Below are positions 7,018 to 13,739 of a DNA stretch of 14,905 bases, piece after piece. The stretch is from CAZFLM01 sp964519955 (lineage in GTDB: Bacteria > Armatimonadota > Chthonomonadetes > Chthonomonadales > CAJBBX01): contig CAZFLM010000115.1 in assembly GCA_964519955.1 (NCBI GenBank), forward strand, positions 1 to 14,905. Direction: 5' to 3'. Position numbers and translations under genes: made by a program. The notes under the pieces are model-generated. The model worked only from the letters and a program-made list of their open reading frames with translations. It ran no database searches and was not told the origin of the DNA. Position 1 is the stretch's first letter; the number at the start of each line of letters is the position of its first letter.

Positions 7018-9024
7018 ATGGGAACCTGCGTTCGTGGTTCGCGGTGGGGCCTCACGCTTGCTGGCGCAGCGTGTTTGGTGACACTCGGCGCTTGCGCCGC
7101 CGCGCAGTTCGGGGGCGGCCCGCCGATGGACATGGGTGGGCAGGGCGGTTTCGGTGGGCCAGGTGGCGGCCCCGGCGGACCGGGCGGGCCGGGCGGGCCC
7201 GGCGGCCAGACCGTGAAGCTCGTGGCGAAGTACGACAAGAACAAGGATGGGTGGCTCAACGCCGAAGAGCGCAAGGCGGCTCGCGCGGCGCTCAAGACGC
7301 AGCGCGGCAACTTCGGCAACTTTGGCGGCCCCGGCGGCGGACCGGGCGGGCCTGGCGGGCCGGGCATGGAGTGGGGCAACTCGCAGAAGCCCAAGGCCGG
7401 CGCGAAGGTCAGCCCTGACAGCGTGAAGCAGTACCCGAACGCCAAGCTCTACGATCCGACGGTCCTGCGCACGATCTTCCTCAACTTCGAGGAGAGCGAC
7501 TGGGAGACGGAGCTGTCCGACTTCCACGGGAGCGACGTGGACGTGGCGGCCACGATGATCGTCGACGGCAAGAAGTACTCCAACGTCGGCATCCGGTTCC
7601 GGGGCAACACGTCGTACATGATGGTCCAGGCGGGCTACAAGCGCTCGCTGAACGTGTCCATCGACATGGCGGACGAGAAGCAGCGGCTGTACGGGTACAA
7701 GACGCTCAACCTGCTGAACTCGCACGAGGACTCGTCGATGATGGGCACGGTCCTCTACTCTCACATATCGCGGCAGTTCCGGCCGGCGCTGAAGGCCAAC
7801 TACGTGAAGGTGGTCATCAACGGCGAGAACTGGGGCATCTACGTCAACTACCAGCAGTTCGACAAGGTCTTTCTGGCCGAGAACTTCGGTTCGGGCGACG
7901 GCGCGCGCTGGAAGGTGCCGGGGATGCCCGGCGCGTCGGGCGGCCTGGACTACAAGGGCGACAACGTCGAGGCGTACAAGCGGGCATACGACAAGAAGGG
8001 CGGCGGCCAGGATGCATGGCAGCAACTGGTTACGCTGTGCCGCACGCTGAACCAGACGCCCGCCGACAAGCTCGAGGCCGCGCTGAAGCCGATGCTGGAC
8101 GTGGACAACGCGCTCTGGTTCATCGCCATCGACATCGGTCTGATGAACGGTGACGGCTACTGGCAGCGCGCCAGCGACTACGACATCGCGTGCGACACCA
8201 AGGGCATCTTTCGCGTGTTTGCCTGCGACACCAACGAGTCGCTCAAGTCGGGCGGCGGCGGCCCGGGCGGCCCCGGCGGTCCTGGCGGTCCCGGCGGCGG
8301 TGGACCCGGCGGTTTCGGCGGGCCCCCTCCGGGTGGGTTTGGCGATGACCAGGGCTTCGGCGGCCCCGGCGGTCCTGGCGGTCCCGGCGGCGGTGGACCC
8401 GGCGGCTTCGGTGGACCCCCTCCGGGTGGGTTTGGCGATGACCAGGACTTCGGCGGCCCCGGTGGCCCGGGCGGATTCGGCGGACCCGGCGGCGGACCTG
8501 GTGGGCCGATGGGCATGGGCCCGATGGGCGGCGGCGGCGCCAACCTCGATCCGCTCTACGGCCTGAAGGACACCCGGGCGGCGCTGCGCTCGAAGCTGCT
8601 GGCGGTTCCGGCCCTGCGCGAGAAGTACCTGCAGTACGTCCGGCGCCTGGCGGAAGAGGGGCTCGACTGGAAGAAGCTCGGCCCGGTCGTGGCGGGCTAC
8701 CGCAGCCTGATTGCGGACGAGGTGAAGGCCGACACGCGCAAGCTGAGCACGTACGAGCAGTTCATGGCAGCCACGGCCGACGCCGTGCAGCCCGCGAACA
8801 CGCAGGGGCAGGGGTTCCGCCGCGGCGGCGCCAGCAGCATCCGCTCCGTGGCCGAGGCGCGCCGCAAGTACCTGCTGGAGTACACGGACAAGGCGCTGAA
8901 GGGCGCGACTTCCGAGGCGGCCGCAGTTCCGGCCGCGCAGGCGGCGCCCGCGGCCAAGGCCGCAGCGGCATCCGGCACGGCGTCGCCGGCCAAGAAGACG
9001 ACGCACGGCAAGTCGAGGAAGTAG
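7018..9024 (+). CDS. CotH-like secreted kinase with EF-hand and Gly/Pro-rich repeats
   Basis: This is a predicted extracytoplasmic protein of the CotH atypical-kinase family, which in Bacillus spores phosphorylates coat proteins. The ATG at 7018 follows GGAGG (7006-7010) by 7 bases, so I prefer it to the in-frame ATG at 6991. The 668-aa product has an N-terminal export signal ending at LGAC (C26), a possible lipobox, then a Gly/Pro-rich stretch. A canonical EF-hand loop DKNKDGWLNAEE (73-84) and another Gly/Pro stretch follow. The CotH domain (about 140-590) shows GIRFRGNTS (from 191), KTLNLLNS (from 228), NGENWGIYVNYQ, DIGLMNGDGYW (from 372) and CDTNES (D404), matching the family's conserved Asp/Asn positions. 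A long Gly-rich insert interrupts the kinase after D404. The C-terminus is Ala/Lys-rich. It is first in a unit with VTC and DUF4956 genes, 16 bases ahead of the VTC gene. The substrate is unknown. Confidence 0.88.
   Translation: MGTCVRGSRWGLTLAGAACLVTLGACAAAQFGGGPPMDMGGQGGFGGPGGGPGGPGGPGGPGGQTVKLVAKYDKNKDGWLNAEERKAARAALKTQRGNFGNFGGPGGGPGGPGGPGMEWGNSQKPKAGAKVSPDSVKQYPNAKLYDPTVLRTIFLNFEESDWETELSDFHGSDVDVAATMIVDGKKYSNVGIRFRGNTSYMMVQAGYKRSLNVSIDMADEKQRLYGYKTLNLLNSHEDSSMMGTVLYSHISRQFRPALKANYVKVVINGENWGIYVNYQQFDKVFLAENFGSGDGARWKVPGMPGASGGLDYKGDNVEAYKRAYDKKGGGQDAWQQLVTLCRTLNQTPADKLEAALKPMLDVDNALWFIAIDIGLMNGDGYWQRASDYDIACDTKGIFRVFACDTNESLKSGGGGPGGPGGPGGPGGGGPGGFGGPPPGGFGDDQGFGGPGGPGGPGGGGPGGFGGPPPGGFGDDQDFGGPGGPGGFGGPGGGPGGPMGMGPMGGGGANLDPLYGLKDTRAALRSKLLAVPALREKYLQYVRRLAEEGLDWKKLGPVVAGYRSLIADEVKADTRKLSTYEQFMAATADAVQPANTQGQGFRRGGASSIRSVAEARRKYLLEYTDKALKGATSEAAAVPAAQAAPAAKAAAASGTASPAKKTTHGKSRK
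8269..8454 (+). repeat. 93-nt tandem repeat inside the CotH-like gene
   Basis: Two copies of a 93-nt unit (8269-8361 and 8362-8454) differ at only four positions, and a degenerate partial third copy follows from 8455. The unit is in frame and encodes 31 residues of collagen-like Gly/Pro sequence ending in GGFGDDQ(G/D)FG. Three of the four differences are silent, pointing to a recent duplication or gene conversion, and copy number may vary between strains. Confidence 0.9.
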
Positions 9025-9040
9025 CAACAGGAGCACGACC

Positions 9041-9781
9041 ATGCAGACCGTCCTGGATCAACCTGTTCAGAGCCTGCACGCGGGCACTCCGCGGATGCAC
9101 GAGATGAAGTTCGCGCTCACGCCGACGCAGGCCATCGAGGTAGAGGCGTGGCTCCGAGCCAATCTGCAGCCCGTTATCTACACGATGCCCGTCGACGAGC
9201 CGGTGCGCGTATCGACGCTGTGCCTCGATACCGAGAAGCTCGACGTGTACCGGCGGTCCCGGGGCTTCTCGGGGCGCAAGTTCCGGGTTCGCTGCTATGG
9301 CGACTCGGGCCAGGTGCACCTGGAGCGCAAGCGCCGGTCCGGGGGGCGGGTGAAGGTTCGCTCGGTGGCGGTGCCCGCTGCCGATCTCAGGTTCCTGGAC
9401 GGCGTGTGCGCGGAGGATGGCTGGGAGGGTACGTGGTTCAAGAAGAGGCTGGCCTCCCGCCAACTGCGGCCCTGCTGCGTCATCGCGTACGATCGGCTGG
9501 AGTACATCGGGCGCGACGCCGCGGAGCCCATCCTGGCCGCGCTGGATCGCAACATGCGGTGCTGGAAGGCCGACTGGTACCGCATGGACCCTGAAGGGGA
9601 GGGGACGCCATTGGGTGGCGCGCCGATCACGCTGGAAGTGCGCTACGCCGCGTTCCTGCCCACCTGCATCCGCCGCCTCATCGGGGATCTGCGCCTCACC
9701 CCGTGCTGCGGCTCCAAATACCGGCACGCCATCGAGGCCCTGGGCCTCGGCGCCGAGGTAGAGACCGATGAACTTCCTTGA
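9041..9781 (+). CDS. VTC-domain protein (polyphosphate polymerase-like)
   Basis: This is a 246-aa protein of the VTC/CYTH tunnel-fold superfamily. In yeast Vtc4 the domain makes polyphosphate from ATP, and bacterial homologues are annotated as polyphosphate polymerase domain proteins. The ATG at 9041 has AGGAG about 8 bases upstream. Alternating charged strands that would line the tunnel are visible: HEMKFAL near the start, LCLDTEKLDVYRRS, GRKFRVRCYGD, VHLERKRRSGGRVKVRS, VIAYDRLEY, ITLEVRYAAFLP and a final SKYRHAIEALG. All are the positions where the family keeps Glu, Lys and Arg. No membrane segment is present, so it is probably cytoplasmic and may work against the DUF4956 membrane partner. 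It overlaps the next gene by 14 bases, which implies translational coupling. Confidence 0.88.
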   Translation: MQTVLDQPVQSLHAGTPRMHEMKFALTPTQAIEVEAWLRANLQPVIYTMPVDEPVRVSTLCLDTEKLDVYRRSRGFSGRKFRVRCYGDSGQVHLERKRRSGGRVKVRSVAVPAADLRFLDGVCAEDGWEGTWFKKRLASRQLRPCCVIAYDRLEYIGRDAAEPILAALDRNMRCWKADWYRMDPEGEGTPLGGAPITLEVRYAAFLPTCIRRLIGDLRLTPCCGSKYRHAIEALGLGAEVETDELP

Positions 9782-10448
9782 CCAGATCACGGGTCTGACA
9801 CAGGACACGAACCAACTGAACGTGGTGGTGATGGGCAGCCGGCTGCTCCTCGCGCTGGTCATGGGCGCCGCCATCGCGGGCCTGTACTGGCTGACCCATC
9901 GCCGCGACGGCAGCCAGGGCTGGAGCTTCGTGTCGACCCTCGTCCTGCTCGCCATCGTCATCGCGATGGTCACCCAGGTGATCGGCAACAACGTGGCGCG
10001 CGCCTTCAGCCTGGTCGGGGCGCTCTCCATCGTCCGGTTCCGCACCATCGTCGAGGACACGCGCGACACGGCGTTCGTCATCCTGTCGGTCGTGGTGGGG
10101 ATGGCGGTGGGCCTGGGGCACCTGTGGGTCGCGCTGATCGGCTACGCGGTGGTGGCGCTGGCGTGCCTGGTGATGAGATCGCGCCGGGCTACCGCGAACG
10201 GCTCCGCGCCGTACTGGGACCTGCGGGTGCGCATCGGGGTGGGGAACGGGCCGGAGGAGCTGATGGGCGGCGTGTTCGCCCGCCACTTCGACGCGCTGCA
10301 CCTGTGCTCCGCCTCCAGCAGCCGCCAGGGCGCCGCGCTCGACCTGGAGTACCGCGTCCGCCTCCGCCCTGACGGCGACGCCGCGGCCGCCATCAGCGAG
10401 CTGAACCTGCTCGACGGTGTCCAGAGCGCCGAGCTAAAGCGCGACTGA
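9768..10448 (+). CDS. DUF4956 membrane protein
   Basis: This is a 226-aa inner-membrane protein of the DUF4956 family, which recurs next to VTC-domain genes in bacteria; its biochemical role is not established. About four hydrophobic helices occupy residues 20-145. The conserved block AFSLVGALSIVRFRTIVEDT is followed by RDTAFVILSVVVGMAVGLG, the hallmark of the family. The C-terminal 75 residues form a soluble domain (WDLRVRIGVG, ALDLEYRVRLRPDG, ISELNLLDGVQSAELKR) reminiscent of a small ferredoxin-like regulatory fold. The ATG overlaps the end of the VTC gene by 14 bases, and a GAGG is positioned upstream inside that gene. By context it could transport or sense phosphate, or anchor the VTC enzyme; this is inference. 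Confidence 0.88.
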   Translation: MNFLDQITGLTQDTNQLNVVVMGSRLLLALVMGAAIAGLYWLTHRRDGSQGWSFVSTLVLLAIVIAMVTQVIGNNVARAFSLVGALSIVRFRTIVEDTRDTAFVILSVVVGMAVGLGHLWVALIGYAVVALACLVMRSRRATANGSAPYWDLRVRIGVGNGPEELMGGVFARHFDALHLCSASSSRQGAALDLEYRVRLRPDGDAAAAISELNLLDGVQSAELKRD

Positions 10449-10469
10449 CGCCGACGCCCCCGCGCCAAG

Positions 10470-10506
10470 GCGCCCGGCCCCTCGACGTTGGAGGGAGCCG
10501 GGCGCT
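10470..10506. terminator. GC-rich hairpin after the DUF4956 gene (twin copy 1)
   Basis: GCGCCCGGC (10470-10478) pairs with GCCGGGCGC (10497-10505). The stem continues inward as CCCTC/GAGGG with one bulged A. It starts 21 bases after the DUF4956 stop and probably ends the CotH-VTC-DUF4956 transcript, though no T-run follows. It is nearly identical in sequence to the hairpin at 11291-11326. Confidence 0.7.
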
Positions 10507-10535
10507 GTGGCATGTAACGACTGCTCAGAGCGCGT

Positions 10536-10618
10536 GAGACAAGCAGATGCCTACGGCATGACGGCTTCGGTCAGCGCGCTGGGGAGTTGCCGTCATCCCG
10601 CACGGATCTGCTTGTCTC
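10536..10618. repeat. 83-nt near-palindrome (30-bp imperfect inverted repeat)
   Basis: The arm 10536-10565 pairs with 10589-10618 at 26 of 30 positions. The outer 13 bp (GAGACAAGCAGAT) and inner 8 bp (ATGACGGC) are perfect, with four scattered mismatches in the 9-bp middle and a 23-nt loop. It lies in non-coding sequence between the hairpin at 10470 and the gene at 10736. It could be a structured leader RNA, a small RNA, a palindromic repeat element or a protein-binding cruciform. It does not look like a normal terminator, since one already precedes it. Confidence 0.65.
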
Positions 10619-10735
10619 CTCACCGAGGCTGAGCTGTTGCGTGTGGGCAGGTGGCAGGAAGGGCGGCGGCGGGCGGCGAAGAGGGTGGCCGCTGCGCCCG
10701 CTTGGGCCGGGTACGATGCGAGGAGGCCGCCCGCG

Positions 10736-11260
10736 ATGGCGAAGGACGACTGGATCAGCGCACAGTCCCCGACGTTGGTGAAGATGCGGTACCAGCGGAC
10801 GGATCGCCACGCTGACCTCTACACGGTCATGATCTTTGACAAAGGCGAACACAGGCCGCTGCTGCGCAAGGGGCGGATGCTGTGCTGCCGCAGGCGGCGG
10901 ACGGTCGCGACGCTGGTGAGGAAGGCGGGGTTCGACCCCGTCGAGTGCGCGTGCTTCCTGCGCCAGCCCTGGCTCATGGACTGGTCCAGGTCCCGCGACC
11001 TGCTCGAACACCACTCGCGCGACAACTGCTCGACCTTGCTCGACGTGATCAACCTTGCCGACGACATCCTGCACGGCCTGGGGCTTGACTGGCCGGACGA
11101 GTACCGTGAGGTGCTGTACCCGCTCGCGCAGCGCCTCACGATGTACCGCAAGTACGGCGCCTACATGAAGAAGCACGGCATCGACCGGGGCGTCGCGCTC
11201 CGTGGCATCGAGTGGGCCCTCGGCGCCATCCTCACGCGCAGCGAGGTGGTGGACGGGTGA
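10736..11260 (+). CDS. Hypothetical protein, 174 aa, Arg- and Cys-containing
   Basis: I do not recognise the family. The ATG at 10736 follows AGGAGG (10721-10726) by 9 bases, an excellent site, so I prefer it to an upstream in-frame GTG at 10637. The protein is soluble. A basic, Cys-containing segment (GRMLCCRRRRTVATLVRKAG, about residues 46-65) precedes ECACFLRQPW. A helical region follows, with DLLEHHSRDNCSTLLDVINL, LAQRLTMYRKYGAYMKKHGI and a helix near the end. The CC and CAC pairs could bind metal, but no standard zinc motif is present. It has codon use like its neighbours. It stands alone between two nearly identical hairpins and behind an 83-nt near-palindrome. Confidence 0.78.
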   Translation: MAKDDWISAQSPTLVKMRYQRTDRHADLYTVMIFDKGEHRPLLRKGRMLCCRRRRTVATLVRKAGFDPVECACFLRQPWLMDWSRSRDLLEHHSRDNCSTLLDVINLADDILHGLGLDWPDEYREVLYPLAQRLTMYRKYGAYMKKHGIDRGVALRGIEWALGAILTRSEVVDG

Positions 11261-11290
11261 CCGGGGCACGTGAACTGCCATAGACAGCAA

Positions 11291-11326
11291 AGCGCCCGGC
11301 CCCGATGCTGGAGGGAGCCGGGCGCT
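11291..11326. terminator. GC-rich hairpin between convergent genes (twin copy 2)
   Basis: AGCGCCCGGC (11291-11300) pairs perfectly with GCCGGGCGCT (11317-11326), extended by CCC/GGG with one bulged A. It lies between the 174-aa gene (+, ends 11260) and dapL (-, ends 11352), so it can terminate both. It shares a 12-nt left part and an identical 18-nt right part with the hairpin at 10470-10506. Confidence 0.75.
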
Positions 11327-11351
11327 CGGTCATCTGAGCGGCACGAAACGC

Positions 11352-12521
11352 CTACTTCATCCGCCCGATCCGCTCCACTGCCTCGGCCACGCGCTCGCCG
11401 TCGCGGTCGCCCACTACCGTGAGGGACATGCGGATGTAGCCCTCGCCGTGGTCGCCGTAGCCGATGCCGGGGATGGCCAGCACGCCGGCCTCCTCCAGCA
11501 GGCGCCCCGCGAAGCCCATGCTCGTCTCGCCCTCCGGCACGCGCGCCCACACGTAGAACGTCGCCTTCGGCTTCGGGATGCTCCAGCCCAGCGCGTTCAG
11601 CCCGTCCACCAGGATGTCGCGGCGCTTGCGGATCAGCTCGAAGGATGGCGTGTTGTCCACGTTCTCCAGCGCGTAGGCCGCCGCGCGGGCAACGGCCGGG
11701 AACGCCTTGCTGTCCACGTTCGACTTCATCTTGTTCAGCGCGCCGATGGCGTCCGGGTTGCCCAGCGCCATGCCCATGCGCCAGCCCGTCATGTTGAACA
11801 TCTTGGAGAAGGAGTGGAACTCGATCGCCACGTCCTTCGCGCCCTCCACCTGCAGCACCGAGGGCGGCACGTAGCCGTCGAACGACACCGCCGCGTAGGC
11901 CGCATCGTTCACCAGCAGCAGGTCGTGCTCCTTGCAGAACGCAACCGCGTCGCGGTAGAAGCCCAGGTCGGCCACGGCGCCGGTCGGGTTGTTCGGGTAG
12001 TTCACCCACAGCAGCTTGGCCCGCTTCGCCACGCCCGTGTCGATGGCGCCCAGGTCCGGCAGGAAGCCGTTCTCCTCCAGCAGCGGCATCGTCACGACCT
12101 CGCCGCCGGCCATCAGCGTGTTCACCTTGTACACCGTGTACGCCGGGTCCGGCACGATGGAGATGTCGCCCGGGTCGATGTACGCCCACGCCAGGTGCGC
12201 CAGGCCCTCTTTGGAGCCGATGAGCAGCAGCGCCTCGGTCTTCGCGTCGACGGCCACGCCGAAGCGCTTCTCGAACCAGCGCGCCACCGCGTCGAGGAAC
12301 ACGGGCTCGCCCGCCGGCGACTCGTCGTAGCGGTGGGTCGAGGCGTCCTTCGCGGCGCTGTAGAGCGCGTCGATGATCGGCTCGGGCGTGGGCTGGTCGG
12401 GGTCGCCGATGCCGAGGTCGATGAGGTCGGCGCCTGCGGCAATCGCCTTGGCCTTCTTGCGAGCGATCTCGCCGAAGAGGTAGGGCGGAACCTTGTCGAG
12501 GCGTTGGGCGCGTGCGATCAC
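11352..12521 (-). CDS. dapL: LL-diaminopimelate aminotransferase (DapL-type)
   Basis: This is a fold-type I, class I/II PLP aminotransferase of 389 aa. It is closest to DapL, which converts tetrahydrodipicolinate plus glutamate directly to LL-diaminopimelate for lysine and peptidoglycan synthesis. Visible are LIDLGIGDPDQPTP, HRYDESPAG, the substrate and cofactor segment PDPAYTVYKVN, NYPNNPTGA, NDAAYAAVSFDG, and the Schiff-base lysine K240 in SFSKMFNMTGWRMG, a strong DapL-like context. FYVWARVPEG and the C-terminal Arg in YIRMSLT, the carboxylate-binding position, are also present. The start is GTG at 12521 with AGGAG 6 bases upstream. A generic aspartate or alanine aminotransferase is the alternative. 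It lies 157 bases downstream of a co-directional secreted-protein gene and ends at a shared hairpin. Confidence 0.88.
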   Translation of the reverse strand: MIARAQRLDKVPPYLFGEIARKKAKAIAAGADLIDLGIGDPDQPTPEPIIDALYSAAKDASTHRYDESPAGEPVFLDAVARWFEKRFGVAVDAKTEALLLIGSKEGLAHLAWAYIDPGDISIVPDPAYTVYKVNTLMAGGEVVTMPLLEENGFLPDLGAIDTGVAKRAKLLWVNYPNNPTGAVADLGFYRDAVAFCKEHDLLLVNDAAYAAVSFDGYVPPSVLQVEGAKDVAIEFHSFSKMFNMTGWRMGMALGNPDAIGALNKMKSNVDSKAFPAVARAAAYALENVDNTPSFELIRKRRDILVDGLNALGWSIPKPKATFYVWARVPEGETSMGFAGRLLEEAGVLAIPGIGYGDHGEGYIRMSLTVVGDRDGERVAEAVERIGRMK

Positions 12522-12678
12522 GGGTATCTCCTGATGATGCGTCTCGGACGGGGCGTCGTTGCTTCCGGCCGGGGTCGAAGGTGGTGGTGGAGCGCCCGGG
12601 CTCCGTCGCCGCGCAGGCGCCGCGGTGGGATGGGCCTGCGTGCCCGTCCTGGCTCGGCGTGCCGGCGGTGGCTGGGCG

Positions 12679-13467
12679 CTACTTCGTCAGAGCCTGCTTG
12701 GACTTCAGCTCGGTGGTCCACAGCGCGGGGACCGGCTTGCCGTCGATCTCGGTGTTGCTCTTCATCACCATGGTGAGCGTGGCGTCCGTGGCGACGTCGA
12801 GCCCGGCCTGCGCGTCGAAGAGCTGAACGATGCGGCCCGTCAGCTCGCTGGCGGACTCCTTCGTCATCTCGGTGGCGGGCTGGGTGAAGCGGGCGCTCAG
12901 CGCGATCTCCAGGCGGACACACGTGCGGCCCAGCCGCTTCTCCGTGCCGGCCACCTTGCCCTTGAACGCGATCTTGATGCTGCCCTTGCCGTTTGGCCCC
13001 GCCGCCGCCGTCTCGCCAGACCACGTCGCGCCCGCGGACACCGCCGGGGTAGGCATCGGCACCGCCAGCCCGTCCAGGAACTGCGACGCCGGGGCAGGCT
13101 TGCCCACGGTCGCCTCGCGCGTCATCGAGAGGCACCGCCCCAACCGGTCGAACGTGTAGGTCCGCGGGGTCTCGGGCACGACCTGGGTCAGCTTGGGCAG
13201 GGGCAAGGCCCGCTCGATGGCGCCGGACAACGCATGCTCCAGCACCTTGGCGACGCCGGCAGTGACCGACACCACGCGGCGCTCCTCCACCAGGTTCGTC
13301 TCGCTCGCGGCCACCTGCCGGGCGGGCTGATCCCCAGCCTGGAACGACACCGAGTAGTTCTGCGTCACCGCGTAGCGCACTGCCTGTCCGACCACGTGCT
13401 TGTAGCGCAGCGTGGTGGGCTGTGGCGCAAGGACGAGCATCAGAAACGCGAACGTCGCGATCCGCAT
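12679..13467 (-). CDS. Secreted protein of unknown function, 262 aa
   Basis: I do not firmly recognise the family. The ATG at 13467 has GGGAG about 7 bases upstream and opens directly into a signal peptide (MRIATFAFLMLVLAP), so I prefer it to the in-frame ATG at 13557. After cleavage the protein looks all-beta: LRYKHVVGQAVRYAVTQNYS, then RRVVSVTAGVAKVLEHAL, TYTFDRLGRCLSMTRE, a LAVPMPTPAVSAGATWSGE segment and a C-terminal half of alternating strands ending in LTMVMKSNTEI. The opening strand and the 'G.tW' motif recall DUF6263-like lipid- or ligand-carrier folds, but this is only a resemblance. An extended -10 box lies about 125 bases upstream, and it may be co-transcribed with dapL downstream. 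Confidence 0.8.
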   Translation of the reverse strand: MRIATFAFLMLVLAPQPTTLRYKHVVGQAVRYAVTQNYSVSFQAGDQPARQVAASETNLVEERRVVSVTAGVAKVLEHALSGAIERALPLPKLTQVVPETPRTYTFDRLGRCLSMTREATVGKPAPASQFLDGLAVPMPTPAVSAGATWSGETAAAGPNGKGSIKIAFKGKVAGTEKRLGRTCVRLEIALSARFTQPATEMTKESASELTGRIVQLFDAQAGLDVATDATLTMVMKSNTEIDGKPVPALWTTELKSKQALTK

Positions 13468-13592
13468 CGCAAGCTCCCTTCGCAGCGCGGAATGCCGCCG
13501 CGGGTGCCCTGCCGGGGTACGCCGGAGGCCGCTGCCCGCCGAGAAGATCGGCTGCATCGGCGCACGCCGGCACTACTGCCGGTTTGCTCCCG

Positions 13593-13601
13593 ATTATAGC
13601 A
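13593..13601 (-). promoter_or_regulatory. Extended -10 promoter (TGCTATAAT)
   Basis: Read on the minus strand, TGC immediately precedes a perfect TATAAT, forming an extended -10 element in a locally AT-rich patch. No matching -35 box is seen (GGTACC at the 17-base position), which extended -10 promoters do not need. It should drive the secreted-protein gene starting at 13467, with a leader of roughly 120 bases. A small hairpin, CCGGCA-CTAC-TGCCGG, lies in that leader at about 13567-13582. Confidence 0.55.
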
Positions 13602-13739
13602 TAACCACGCGGGCGGGTACCCCCGTGGCCCGTGCTACCCTGTGAGCACGAGCAAGCGAGCAGAATATCCACGCGCCTGGTGGCGTGTCGGGCATCAGAA
13701 TCGGGTCGGACCGGCTCGCCAAGAAGGGGGATACACGCA

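Noticed and set aside
8269..8454. Possible CRISPR-like repeat array
   Set aside because: The copies are 93 nt, directly abutting, in frame and without spacers, so this is a coding tandem repeat.
8178..8543. Proline-rich minus-strand ORF
   Set aside because: It is simply the complement of the Gly/Pro tandem repeats in the CotH-like gene.
6919..9042. Long minus-strand open frame opposite the CotH-like gene
   Set aside because: It is a low-complexity Arg/Leu/Val/Ala product antisense to a well-supported kinase with a strong ribosome binding site.
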